Below, piece after piece: positions 7,658 to 15,706 of a stretch of 27,908 nt of DNA. The number at the start of each line of letters is the position of its first letter. Within the stretch, counting starts at the first letter, position 1. The position numbers and the translations under genes were made by a program. Source of the stretch: CAYUEN01 sp964443745. Its GTDB lineage: Bacteria; Campylobacterota; Campylobacteria; Campylobacterales; QNZT01. The stretch spans positions 1-27,908 of the forward strand of contig CAYUEN010000023.1 in assembly GCA_964443745.1 (NCBI GenBank), written 5' to 3'. Below the pieces are notes generated by a model. It ran no database searches and was not told the DNA's origin. It saw only the letters and a list, made by a program, of their open reading frames with translations.

Positions 7658-8982
7658 TGGCCATCGAAAAGATCCTCGTCGCCAACCGCGGCGAAATCGC
7701 ACTCAGGGCGATCAGAACCATCAAGGAGATGGGCAAGAAGGCGATCGCCGTCTACTCCAAAGCGGACAAAGACGCACTCTATCTCGAATATGCCGATGCC
7801 GCGATCTGCATCGGAGGCAACACCTCGGGTGAAAGCTACCTCAACATTCCCGCCGTCATCACCGCGGCCGAAGTGACCGAATGCGACGCCATTTTCCCCG
7901 GATACGGTTTTTTGAGTGAAAATCAGGATTTCGTCGAAATCTGCAAACATCATGGCATCAAGTTTATCGGCCCGAGTGTCGAGGTGATGGCTCTGATGAG
8001 CGACAAATCCAAAGCCAAAGACGTCATGAAAGAAGCGGGCGTACCGGTCATTCCCGGCAGTGACGGGGCGATCAAAGATGCCCGTGAGGCGAGAGAACTC
8101 GCCAACGATATGGGCTATCCCGTCATTATCAAGGCCGCGGCCGGCGGAGGCGGGCGCGGAATGCGTATGGTCGAGAGTGAAGCGGAAATCGAAAACGCCT
8201 TTCTCGCAGCCGAGAGCGAAGCCGTGACCGCCTTCGGCGACGGGACGATGTATATGGAAAAATTTATTCAAAATCCTCGGCATGTCGAGGTTCAGGTGCT
8301 CGCCGACCAACACGGCAATGTCGTGCACCTGGGAGAGCGTGACTGCTCTTTGCAAAGACGTCATCAGAAGCTGATCGAAGAATCCCCCGCTCTCGTGCTG
8401 AACGAAACGAAACGAAAAGAGCTCCTCGACGCCGCGGTGAGGGCTACCAAACATATCGGATACGAAAATGCCGGAACGTTCGAGTTTCTGGTCGATAGAA
8501 ACGGCGATTTCTACTTCATGGAGATGAATACCCGCCTGCAAGTCGAACACCCCGTGAGCGAAATGGTCAGCGGCGTCGACATCATAGAGTGGATGATCCG
8601 TATCGCTGAGGGGGAAAAACTCTTCGACCAAGAGGAGATCGAGCTCAAAGGACATGCGATCGAATGCAGAATTACGGCCGAAGATCCCGAAAGATTCCTT
8701 CCCAGCCCCGGAAAGATCACCCAATGGATCGTACCGGGTGGACGCAACGTCCGTATCGATTCGCATGCTTTCGCGGGTTATACCGTTCCTCAATACTACG
8801 ACTCCATGATCGGGAAATTGATCGTATGGGGGGAGACAAGAGAGCGTGCCATCGCCAAAATGAGAGAGGCACTCAACGAATTCAGGGTAGAGGGAATCAA
8901 AACCGTCATCGATTTTCATAAAAAGATGATGGATAATTCCGATTTTCGAAACAACCGCTTCGACACCAACTACCTCTCATAA
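7657..8982 (+). CDS. accC: Biotin carboxylase of acetyl-CoA carboxylase
   Basis: This enzyme uses ATP and bicarbonate to carboxylate the biotin on AccB. At 441 residues it is close to the usual 445-450. Visible features are the N-terminal KILVANRGEIALRAIRT, the glycine-rich ATP-grasp loop KAAAGGGGRGMR at about 158-170, HVEVQVLAD, the catalytic-site region EMNTRLQVEHPVSE and a C-terminal domain with FLPSPGKI. The ATG overlaps the accB stop by one base. A hairpin at 8985-9004 follows immediately and is shared with the convergent gene. The carboxyltransferase subunits accA and accD are not in this window, as is common. Confidence 0.97.
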   Translation: MAIEKILVANRGEIALRAIRTIKEMGKKAIAVYSKADKDALYLEYADAAICIGGNTSGESYLNIPAVITAAEVTECDAIFPGYGFLSENQDFVEICKHHGIKFIGPSVEVMALMSDKSKAKDVMKEAGVPVIPGSDGAIKDAREARELANDMGYPVIIKAAAGGGGRGMRMVESEAEIENAFLAAESEAVTAFGDGTMYMEKFIQNPRHVEVQVLADQHGNVVHLGERDCSLQRRHQKLIEESPALVLNETKRKELLDAAVRATKHIGYENAGTFEFLVDRNGDFYFMEMNTRLQVEHPVSEMVSGVDIIEWMIRIAEGEKLFDQEEIELKGHAIECRITAEDPERFLPSPGKITQWIVPGGRNVRIDSHAFAGYTVPQYYDSMIGKLIVWGETRERAIAKMREALNEFRVEGIKTVIDFHKKMMDNSDFRNNRFDTNYLS

Positions 8983-8984
8983 CG

Positions 8985-9004
8985 AGGAAGCCTTCCGGCT
9001 TCCT
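8985..9004. terminator. Hairpin between convergent accC and vWA lipoprotein gene
   Basis: AGGAAGCC at 8985-8992 pairs with GGCTTCCT at 8997-9004 around a TTCC loop. It lies directly after the accC stop and overlaps the stop of the opposite gene. No T-run follows on either side, so termination strength is uncertain. Confidence 0.45.
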
Positions 9005-10193
9005 ATAGATCACATCGGATATCCACCCCCTGCGGCAGTGTAATCTGATCGGTGATCACACCATACTCTCCAGTGACCGGATCTTTGACATCGATACGAA
9101 TCTCCACTTTGCCTTCCTGTTGTGCAGGACAATAATCGATCCTGTAAAAACTACTTCCCCAGGCGTTGAGCAATCCTCCCAGCTGTGAAAATTTCATATC
9201 CAACTCTCCCAGATTGTCCGCCACCTCGAAACCATCTTTACCGATCTCCGAGAGAACGCTTCTGTCGACATCGCCCAATCCGATCGTATAGTAGAACATT
9301 CCGCTATGACGACGGATGAAGTCGCGCATCGTCTCTTCTTTCTCCCTGCCGGCTTGGTCCCTGCCGTCGGTAAAGACCACGATCGAAGCGAATTTGAGTG
9401 TGGATTTGTCGATCTCTTCGGAGGGGGTGTAGTTGTCGTAGTTGCAGTTGTCCACCCAGTGACAGGCGGTTTTGGTCGCTTCGATCACCGCTCCGAAAAG
9501 ATTGGTGGAGTCGTAACCTTCGAGATTGTCACGGCGAAACTGCGAATCGTAGAGTCTCTCCAGCCCCCGCTTGAGCAATTCGACATCGCCGGTCGTCGAT
9601 GCGGTCGTGGAGGTGACCAGCGGCGTGATCTCCACTTTGGAATTGAAGTAGAAAATCGCCATCTGCTGACCGTTTTCCACCGTCTGATCGATGAAATGTT
9701 CCGCCGACGTGATCAGTTTGTAACAGAGATTGTTCTCCTTGACCTCCTCCACGTTTTGTACGATATATCTGCCGCTGTCGTTTTGGCGGTAAGCTCGTAC
9801 CTGGTCGCAATCGCCGATCACCGAATCGGAAAAATCTAGCAACAGTAAAATCTGGTTTTCCACCTCTTTGGGCGCTTCATGCACACGAATCTTCGCCTCG
9901 TCATGCTTGCTGCCGTTTTCATAGAGCGTATAGGTCGCATCCTCCAATCCGCTGACGGGCAGATGGTTTTTGCTATCCTTTGCCTGAGTCAGAATTTCGT
10001 AATGACCGCGGTCTTTGTAGTTTCCATTGGTATCCTTGAGGGTATTGTGACGCGAAATCAGATCGAACACCACCTTTTTGGAACCTTTGACGCCACTTGG
10101 AGAAAGCCCTTCTCCCTCCGAACCCCCTCTGTCGCTACCGCATCCGGCCATCCAGAATAAAATGATCGAGAGTAAAAATAGTTTTCTTTTCAT
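9003..10193 (-). CDS. von Willebrand factor A-domain lipoprotein
   Basis: A 396-residue predicted lipoprotein. The signal ends at WMAGC (lipid Cys 18). A short beta-rich segment (about 40-110) precedes a vWA domain with an intact metal-ion-dependent adhesion site: DFSDS at 120-124, Thr230 in YDSTNLFG, and FTDGRD at 274-279. vWA domains mediate metal-dependent protein binding, so an adhesion or assembly role outside the cell is plausible. Cys residues such as Cys129, Cys157, Cys244, Cys250 and the C-terminal pair could form disulfides. The start is supported by AAGGAGA 5 nt before the ATG. It is the last of three minus-strand surface genes lying between accC and the SurA-like gene. The gap from the upstream gene is only 36 nt and contains a possible -10, so it may be in that operon or on its own. 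Ligand unknown. Confidence 0.85.
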   Translation of the reverse strand: MKRKLFLLSIILFWMAGCGSDRGGSEGEGLSPSGVKGSKKVVFDLISRHNTLKDTNGNYKDRGHYEILTQAKDSKNHLPVSGLEDATYTLYENGSKHDEAKIRVHEAPKEVENQILLLLDFSDSVIGDCDQVRAYRQNDSGRYIVQNVEEVKENNLCYKLITSAEHFIDQTVENGQQMAIFYFNSKVEITPLVTSTTASTTGDVELLKRGLERLYDSQFRRDNLEGYDSTNLFGAVIEATKTACHWVDNCNYDNYTPSEEIDKSTLKFASIVVFTDGRDQAGREKEETMRDFIRRHSGMFYYTIGLGDVDRSVLSEIGKDGFEVADNLGELDMKFSQLGGLLNAWGSSFYRIDYCPAQQEGKVEIRIDVKDPVTGEYGVITDQITLPQGVDIRCDL

Positions 10194-10229
10194 GTACTTC
10201 TCCTTAAAGGATTGTACATTTACTTTACT

Positions 10230-11360
10230 TTAAAAATGGTAGTACCACAAGAGCGTCGCACCGACGACGGAGGGGGCGCGCAAAGCGTCGGCACGAAAGG
10301 AGAAGGCAAAATCGCCCCAATCACACCTATATCCCAAAGAACCGAAACGGCTTTCGTACGACAAACTCATCGCGAGTGTCGCGTCGTACCGGTACCCAAG
10401 AGATAGATAGGGCATACGCACTCCCCAGCTTTCTTCCACTCCCCCCTCCAGTCGGTAACGATCCGCAAAACCTTTCGAAAAGGAGAACCGATATCTGGGA
10501 TGAAGACCGAGGGTCGTATCTTGGCTGGTCTCGAGTCCGCTTACGGTCGGGCTGTAGCTTATCTCCCCCCTTTGATCGTAGTGTTTGTTTTCCGAGCGGG
10601 CGTTTACGCGGCTGTAGGGAAGATCGAACCACCGGAGTCTGCCCAAAAGATCGTTTACGAGAATTTCGATGCCGATATCGATATCCCTATTTTGCCAGGC
10701 GATCGCCAGATCGGTCGAAAAGCCGTATCCGTTTCCGGGATCGACGGCAAGCGTGTAGAGATAGTTGTGGGTATAGCGGTAGGAGGCCGTCACGTCGAAA
10801 CCGTAAGCCTTCGTTTCCGTCGCGACCCCTTCCCCCGTAAGGGAGCCCCGCTGCCATTCGTTTGCGCGCAGCAGCGAAATCGCCGCCCCCCATCGCAGGC
10901 TGTTGCCGGCTGCGATATCGTAACGCCAGCTTCGAGAAAGAGTGAGACTGTCCGCCTCCAACCCCCTGATTGCGACATCCAACCGATAACGGCGTCCGGG
11001 GGCGAGGGAGGCTTTTTGTTTAATCGTATGAAAAAGATCGACGAAATCGCGCGAACCTTTCAATACGAAATCGTATCGGTGCGCATAAGCCAGATACCAC
11101 GCACCCGATCGGCCGCCCATCTCCAAGCGGACGCTTCCCAGCGCCGCGTTGCTTCCCGATTTGGGATGGTAAGCGCCTTTCCAGCCATGAAAGAGGTTGT
11201 ATATCGAAACCGGATCGTTGGCTACGAACGATCCCGCCTTCACCCTCACGACCCCATACTCCGGAGGATCGAGAGGATCGTAAAGCTGCAACAGATCGCC
11301 CCGTATCTGCGTAACCGAAAGAGCGACCGCCAGCAGAGCGCCGAGCTTTGATCCCGGCAC
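10230..11360 (-). CDS. Putative outer-membrane beta-barrel protein
   Basis: I do not recognise the family. The 376-residue product has a signal-like N-terminus (MPGSKLGALLAVALSV), then a long series of alternating polar and aromatic strands such as WYLAYAHRYDFVL and YGFDVTASYRYTHNYLY. It ends in WYYHF, and a C-terminal Phe is typical of barrels inserted by BamA. I chose the GTG at 11360 because a perfect AGGAGG lies 6 nt upstream, overlapping the stop region of the gene above. The longer TTG frame from 11387 would overlap that gene and include the ribosome site as codons. The gap to the upstream large lipoprotein is 10 nt, so the two are almost certainly co-transcribed and may work together at the outer membrane. 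Porin, exporter or lipoprotein partner are all possible. Confidence 0.7.
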   Translation of the reverse strand: MPGSKLGALLAVALSVTQIRGDLLQLYDPLDPPEYGVVRVKAGSFVANDPVSIYNLFHGWKGAYHPKSGSNAALGSVRLEMGGRSGAWYLAYAHRYDFVLKGSRDFVDLFHTIKQKASLAPGRRYRLDVAIRGLEADSLTLSRSWRYDIAAGNSLRWGAAISLLRANEWQRGSLTGEGVATETKAYGFDVTASYRYTHNYLYTLAVDPGNGYGFSTDLAIAWQNRDIDIGIEILVNDLLGRLRWFDLPYSRVNARSENKHYDQRGEISYSPTVSGLETSQDTTLGLHPRYRFSFSKGFADRYRLEGGVEESWGVRMPYLSLGYRYDATLAMSLSYESRFGSLGYRCDWGDFAFSFRADALRAPSVVGATLLWYYHF

Positions 11361-11370
11361 CCCTATCCTC

Positions 11371-13299
11371 CTAGTAGAGGGATTCAAACGTTTCGTCTAG
11401 ATATTTGATCACGGTCACGCCGTTTCTCTGTTCGAACCGACCGATCACTTCTCCGTCCTTCTTGATACTGCTGTTTTGGGTATCGATATCGTCGTTGGCC
11501 AGTACGATATGGATATTCAAGCCGTTTCCGGAAGTGAAATCGATCGTTCCTTCCTTTCCGTTTTCTTGCAACCGTGCCGTGCCGTTGACGACGGTGGCGC
11601 CATGGGTATAGTTTAGCGTGGCGTTGTGTTCGTCACCCGACTTCGAAACCCCAATGGAGAGATCGAGATGCGAGGAGGTTGGCAAAACCAGCCGTCCACC
11701 GACCGAGACGCTAAAATCGGGATGCGAATTGGAAGCGGAGAAGTCGATCGCGGCGGCGTTTCTTAGTTGCAAATCGACCGTCCCCAGAAGCGAACTGCCG
11801 TTGTTTCGATCAATGAGTGTTCCCGCAAACTGCATCCTTCCCGGAATGTGGTGACCTTCCACATCGGCGGTCGCGTTCGTGACGTAATTTGACAACATCA
11901 GATCGCCGTCGAAACCGAAATCCCCCTTCGAAGCGACCAGATGGAGCCTCTCGGGCTCTTGATAATCCATCTCTCCCTCCGTAGTATGCAGCCGGCCGCT
12001 CAACTGCGTGATCGCGATCGTCTCATCACCGCTGCTGACGTTCGCATCCAGGTTCATAGTCACGTTCGAACCGCTGCGGGTCAACTGCAGATTCGCGCCG
12101 AACGCCTGTGCCGCCACATCTTCGCCCAGAGGCGGCAGCGACCCTTCGATACGGGCGTTCAAAGGCGACTGAAAGGTGGAGAGGTTGAATTCGTCGATCC
12201 CTGCGGGCAGCATAAACGTACCGCCGTAACCCCCCTCTATCGTATAATGAAATCCGCTCTCGTCAACCGTCCAACTGATCGTTTTGCCCGTCCCCATAAA
12301 GCCGTTGGGAAGTTGAGGCGTATAGGAGTTCAGTTCGTTTTTGCTCATCCATTCGATCGCTTTGGAGAATTTCGTGATCGCGTTCGCGATATAGTTCACA
12401 TTCAGCGTCGTCTCCTCCAATCCGCGAGCGATCCTCTCTCCCTCCATATCTATAAAACCGCGATTGCCGTTTCGGGGATCTCCGAAGAGTCCGATCGCCT
12501 GGGTGCGCAACTCCTGGAAAAAAGCCTTGGCTTCGGAAATTTTATCCACAGGAAGATTCTCGGGAGGCGTATAGGCGGTAGCGTTCCCTTCGCCCAGATG
12601 GTTGGCCAAGGCATTGGAAAGATTCTCCTCTCTCTTCATCACGCGTGCCAGGCCGATGGTAAGATTGCTGTCGTCTCCGGCCGTACCGTCCGAGAGATCC
12701 TCCGCCAGCGTCTCGACCACCTGCTTGATCGAAAGATTACTATCATCCGCCAGCGTATGGATCGCATCGATCACTCCGCTGTAGGTCCTAGCCGCGGGAG
12801 AGTCTCCCGTAGGTAGATCGCCGATGGGATCGACACCGAACATCGCCGCGATCGTCTGGCGCGCCGCGTTGAAACTCTCAGACGTCGGTGCATCGCCCAT
12901 ATGTCGCACGACCGCTTCACTCAGCGGGGTGACGGCGACGGTCACGTTACGATCGCGGGCCGCCTCCGCGGCGGAGTGGAGCACCAGATCGCCGCAGGCC
13001 GTTCGTTCCCCGGTGGCGGGATTGAGCATATACGCACTCTCATCGCAGCGCACCTCGACGATCACGAGACCCTCGTAATCGACGCTGATCGTATAGCTGC
13101 CATTCTCGTCGGTTCTGGCAGTTTGTAGGATACGGGATCTTTCTTCGGCCGGCATCACGCTGACCGCACCGTTTACGATCACATCGTCGACGGCCACTCC
13201 CGTTATCGTGGCCGTACCAGAAGAAGTCGGTTCATTACTGCCTCCGCATCCGATAAAGACGAGGGTCGCAAACGCGCCCATCCATAGAGACTTTTTCAT
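11371..13299 (-). CDS. Large lipoprotein of unknown function
   Basis: A 642-residue predicted lipoprotein (signal ending LVFIGC, lipid Cys 18, then GGSNEP). Residues about 28-80 look like a carboxypeptidase-regulatory-like Ig module (ATITGVAVDDVIVNGAVSV, DENGSYTISV). A helical middle region (about 110-320) follows, with repeated SNLSIKQVV and SNLTIGLARV. The C-terminal half (about 320-642) is beta-rich with regular strand repeats such as LHLVASKGDFGFDGDLML, like a beta-helix or LptA/AsmA-like taco. The ribosome site AAGGAG lies 8 nt before the ATG. A TATACT at 13330-13335 is a possible -10. It heads an operon with the barrel-like protein. Function unknown; the strand repeats would allow lipid or polysaccharide binding, which is conjecture. 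Confidence 0.75.
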   Translation of the reverse strand: MKKSLWMGAFATLVFIGCGGSNEPTSSGTATITGVAVDDVIVNGAVSVMPAEERSRILQTARTDENGSYTISVDYEGLVIVEVRCDESAYMLNPATGERTACGDLVLHSAAEAARDRNVTVAVTPLSEAVVRHMGDAPTSESFNAARQTIAAMFGVDPIGDLPTGDSPAARTYSGVIDAIHTLADDSNLSIKQVVETLAEDLSDGTAGDDSNLTIGLARVMKREENLSNALANHLGEGNATAYTPPENLPVDKISEAKAFFQELRTQAIGLFGDPRNGNRGFIDMEGERIARGLEETTLNVNYIANAITKFSKAIEWMSKNELNSYTPQLPNGFMGTGKTISWTVDESGFHYTIEGGYGGTFMLPAGIDEFNLSTFQSPLNARIEGSLPPLGEDVAAQAFGANLQLTRSGSNVTMNLDANVSSGDETIAITQLSGRLHTTEGEMDYQEPERLHLVASKGDFGFDGDLMLSNYVTNATADVEGHHIPGRMQFAGTLIDRNNGSSLLGTVDLQLRNAAAIDFSASNSHPDFSVSVGGRLVLPTSSHLDLSIGVSKSGDEHNATLNYTHGATVVNGTARLQENGKEGTIDFTSGNGLNIHIVLANDDIDTQNSSIKKDGEVIGRFEQRNGVTVIKYLDETFESLY

Positions 13300-13329
13300 T
13301 TCTTACTCCTTCATTAAATTGATAAAGTA

Positions 13330-13335
13330 AGTATA
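13330..13335 (-). promoter_or_regulatory. Possible -10 for the surface-protein operon
   Basis: TATACT on the minus strand at 13335-13330, about 31 nt upstream of the ATG at 13299, in an AT-rich 85-nt gap. The hexamer is good but the extended TGn is missing. Confidence 0.35.
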
Positions 13336-13384
13336 ATGAAAAAGCTTTAATTTATTATTAAATATCTTGTATATTCTGGGAAAA

Positions 13385-14218
13385 TTATTCCGGTTTGCGC
13401 AATATTTTGATATGGGCTTCCGACTTGCGTTTTTCGAAATATTCGATCAAAGCCGCCTGTTCACGCTCTTTCATCAGTTTGGCCATGATCGCCTCCTTCG
13501 CCATAGCGAAAGGGACCGGCTTGGGATCGCGTTTTTGCTTGACGAAAAACATCGCGTTCATCTTACCGAGATTCACGATGGGGGTGAAGCTCCCGTCCGC
13601 GGTCTGTATCAGCAATCCCGCCAGTCTCGGATTGATTTTGGAAAGCTCGACACTTTTGGGCGTGACCTTGATGCCCGGAATTTTCGCCATCGGCTGGGCC
13701 CGCTGCATCTGCAGCGCCTCTTTGGAGGAAGCGGCATATTCGATCATATCGACTCTCGAAGGCATCGTGAACTCTTCTCTGTGGAGGTTGTAAAAACTCT
13801 GCAACTCTTCCATATCGGGCTTTTTCAACCGATTGGAGAGAATCTGCCGATAGAGTTTGTCCCGCTTGAGCTTCTTCTCCACCTCCTTGCGAAACGCCTT
13901 GTAGTCTTTGCCCCGCTTTTTCAAAATCGCCTTGAACCGCTCTACGCTCAAACCGTTTCGTTTCGCGATCTTTTCGATTTCCCGGTCGATATCGTAACTG
14001 CTGACATAGATGCCCAGTCGTTTGATCTCCTGTTCTTCGATTTTTTGCTGGACCAGCGCGTTGACCGCGTCTTCGACGGAGATATTGTTCTCCTTGGCCA
14101 GCTCTCTGATCTCATAGAGGGTGATCGGCTCGCTGTCCACGGTCATCGCGATCCCGTCTACGAATTTCGCGTATAAAGAGAGTGTTACGAAAACGAAACT
14201 TATGAAATATTTGATCAT
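13385..14218 (-). CDS. SurA-like periplasmic chaperone / peptidyl-prolyl isomerase
   Basis: A 277-residue secreted protein. A short signal peptide (MIKYFISFVFVTLSLYA) is followed by FVDGIAMTVDSEPITLYEI, the start of SurA N-terminal domains. A charged helical chaperone region continues to about residue 150 (YDIDREIEKIAKRNGLSVERFK, KRDKLYRQIL). The C-terminal part (about 165-245) looks like a PpiC-type rotamase: LSKINPRLAGLLIQTADGSFTPIV and MNAMFFVKQKRD. Such proteins guide outer-membrane proteins across the periplasm. The length matches the C. jejuni SurA-like protein I recall as Cj1289, in the same neighbourhood next to gltX. Start supported by AGGAT about 9 nt upstream and a strong promoter at 14254-14262. 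The weakly conserved rotamase part makes enzyme activity uncertain. Confidence 0.85.
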   Translation of the reverse strand: MIKYFISFVFVTLSLYAKFVDGIAMTVDSEPITLYEIRELAKENNISVEDAVNALVQQKIEEQEIKRLGIYVSSYDIDREIEKIAKRNGLSVERFKAILKKRGKDYKAFRKEVEKKLKRDKLYRQILSNRLKKPDMEELQSFYNLHREEFTMPSRVDMIEYAASSKEALQMQRAQPMAKIPGIKVTPKSVELSKINPRLAGLLIQTADGSFTPIVNLGKMNAMFFVKQKRDPKPVPFAMAKEAIMAKLMKEREQAALIEYFEKRKSEAHIKILRKPE

Positions 14219-14253
14219 GTAAAAGTATCCTGTCTGGTATTTGATAATGAAGG

Positions 14254-14262
14254 ATTATACCA
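14254..14262 (-). promoter_or_regulatory. Extended -10 promoter of the SurA-like gene
   Basis: The minus strand reads TGGTATAAT, a perfect extended -10 element, 36-44 nt upstream of the ATG at 14218. It is only 5 nt from the divergent gltX -10. Confidence 0.65.
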
Positions 14263-14267
14263 TGATA

Positions 14268-14276
14268 TGTTAAAAT
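14268..14276 (+). promoter_or_regulatory. Extended -10 promoter of gltX-maeB
   Basis: TGTTAAAAT at 14268-14276; the inferred transcript start is near 14283, 23 nt before the gltX ATG. The two divergent -10 elements lie back to back, so RNA polymerase occupancy at one could exclude the other. Confidence 0.55.
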
Positions 14277-14305
14277 CGGCTAAACCAATTCGGAAGGTTA
14301 TCTCT

Positions 14306-15706
14306 ATGATCACGACCCGTTTCGCTCCCAGCCCGACCGGATATCTGCATATCGGAGGGTTGCGTACCGCACTCTACAGCTATCTCTGGGCGAGAAAAAA
14401 CAGCGGGAGATTTCTGCTTCGCATCGAAGACACCGACCTCAAGCGCAATTCGGAAGAGGCGGCCGAAGCGATCGAAGAGGCGTTTCGATGGGTCGGACTC
14501 ACCCACGATGACGAAATCGTCTATCAGTCGCAACGTTTCGATATCTACAAAAAATATATCCGACAACTTCTGGACGAAGGCAAAGCCTACTACTGTTATA
14601 TGAGCAAAGAAGAGCTGGAGGAGTTGCGGGCGAAACAGATAGCCAACAAAGAGCGTCCCCGATACGATAGAAGATACAGAGACTACACAGGACCGCTTCC
14701 GACGGGAATCACGCCGGTCGTGCGGATCAAAGCGCCGATCGAAGAGACGATCGTTTTCGAAGACGGTATCAAAGGGACGATCAGCGTCAACACCGAAGAC
14801 GTATTGGACGATTTCATCATCGCCCGCAGCGACGGCACCCCGACCTACAACTTCGTCGTCGCGATCGACGACGCGCTGATGGGTATCACCGATGTCATTC
14901 GAGGAGACGACCATCTCTCCAACACCCCCAAACAGATCGTCGTCTACAAGGCGCTCGGATTTACGATCCCGAAGTTCTACCACGTACCGATGATTCTCAA
15001 CCCGCAGGGCAAAAAACTCTCCAAACGCGACGGAGCCATGGACGTGATGGAATACAGACGCATGGGATATATGCCCGAAGCGTTGCTCAATTTTCTGATC
15101 CGTCTGGGATGGAGCCATGGGGATCAGGAGATCTTTTCCATGCAGGAGATGCTCGAACTTTTCGATCCGAAAGAGATCAACAAATCCGCCTCCGCATACA
15201 ATCCCGAGAAACTCGACTGGCTCAACGCCCACTACATCAAAAACGCCCCTCTGGATCGTATCGTGAAAGAGTTGCGGTATTTTGGCGTGGAGATACACGG
15301 TCACGACAGAAAAGAGCTCCTCGTGGACGCGCTCAGAGAGCGGGCGAAAACCCTCAAAGAGTTCGCGAAAATGGCGGAGAAAATCCTCACACCGCCCCAA
15401 AGTTACGACGAAAAAGCGGTCAAAAAATTTCTCAAAGGCGATGCGATCGAAATCCTCGAAAAGTATCTCGCATTTCTAAACGCAACGAATGCGGAGCTGC
15501 ATCTGCCGACGGATTTCGAAAAGGTGACAAAAACATTTATGGAGGTGAACGATCTGAAGCTTAAACAACTTGCCCAGCCGTTGCGTATCGCGATGGTCGG
15601 AGACGCTGTCAGCCCGTCCATCTACGATGTGATGAGCATCATAGGTGTACAAGAGGTCAAATCACGTATTGCCAATCTTATTGCAAAGGAGAAGAAAGAT
15701 GGATAA
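14306..15706 (+). CDS. gltX: Glutamyl-tRNA synthetase
   Basis: A class I aminoacyl-tRNA synthetase of 466 residues. The N-terminus TTRFAPSPTGYLHIGGLRTALYS contains the HIGH-type motif, and KKLSKRDG at about 236-243 is the KMSKS loop. I start at 14306 because GGAAGG lies about 8 nt upstream and the protein then begins directly with the catalytic domain; the ATG at 14267 overlaps the promoter. Members of this phylum often have two GltX enzymes, one charging tRNA-Gln with Glu for later amidation. The sequence alone does not tell me which this is. The last codons overlap the maeB start by 8 nt, so the two are co-transcribed. The gltX-malic enzyme order is one I recall from C. jejuni. Confidence 0.97.
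   Translation: MITTRFAPSPTGYLHIGGLRTALYSYLWARKNSGRFLLRIEDTDLKRNSEEAAEAIEEAFRWVGLTHDDEIVYQSQRFDIYKKYIRQLLDEGKAYYCYMSKEELEELRAKQIANKERPRYDRRYRDYTGPLPTGITPVVRIKAPIEETIVFEDGIKGTISVNTEDVLDDFIIARSDGTPTYNFVVAIDDALMGITDVIRGDDHLSNTPKQIVVYKALGFTIPKFYHVPMILNPQGKKLSKRDGAMDVMEYRRMGYMPEALLNFLIRLGWSHGDQEIFSMQEMLELFDPKEINKSASAYNPEKLDWLNAHYIKNAPLDRIVKELRYFGVEIHGHDRKELLVDALRERAKTLKEFAKMAEKILTPPQSYDEKAVKKFLKGDAIEILEKYLAFLNATNAELHLPTDFEKVTKTFMEVNDLKLKQLAQPLRIAMVGDAVSPSIYDVMSIIGVQEVKSRIANLIAKEKKDG

Noticed and set aside
7609..8919. A 436-residue open frame on the minus strand opposite accC
   Set aside because: It is fully antisense to a clear biotin carboxylase, has no ribosome site or recognisable domain, and reflects codon bias of the real gene.
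10500..11351. A 283-residue plus-strand frame opposite the barrel-like protein
   Set aside because: The minus-strand gene has a signal sequence, a perfect AGGAGG and a C-terminal Phe; the plus frame has none and would run against the operon.
13367..14176. A 269-residue plus-strand frame opposite the SurA-like gene
   Set aside because: The minus strand shows a signal peptide, SurA-like motifs and a perfect promoter; the plus frame has no ribosome site.
14270..15400. A 376-residue minus-strand open frame opposite gltX
   Set aside because: Entirely shadowed by an unambiguous glutamyl-tRNA synthetase; the translation is rich in Phe, Asp, Val and His, typical of antisense frames here.
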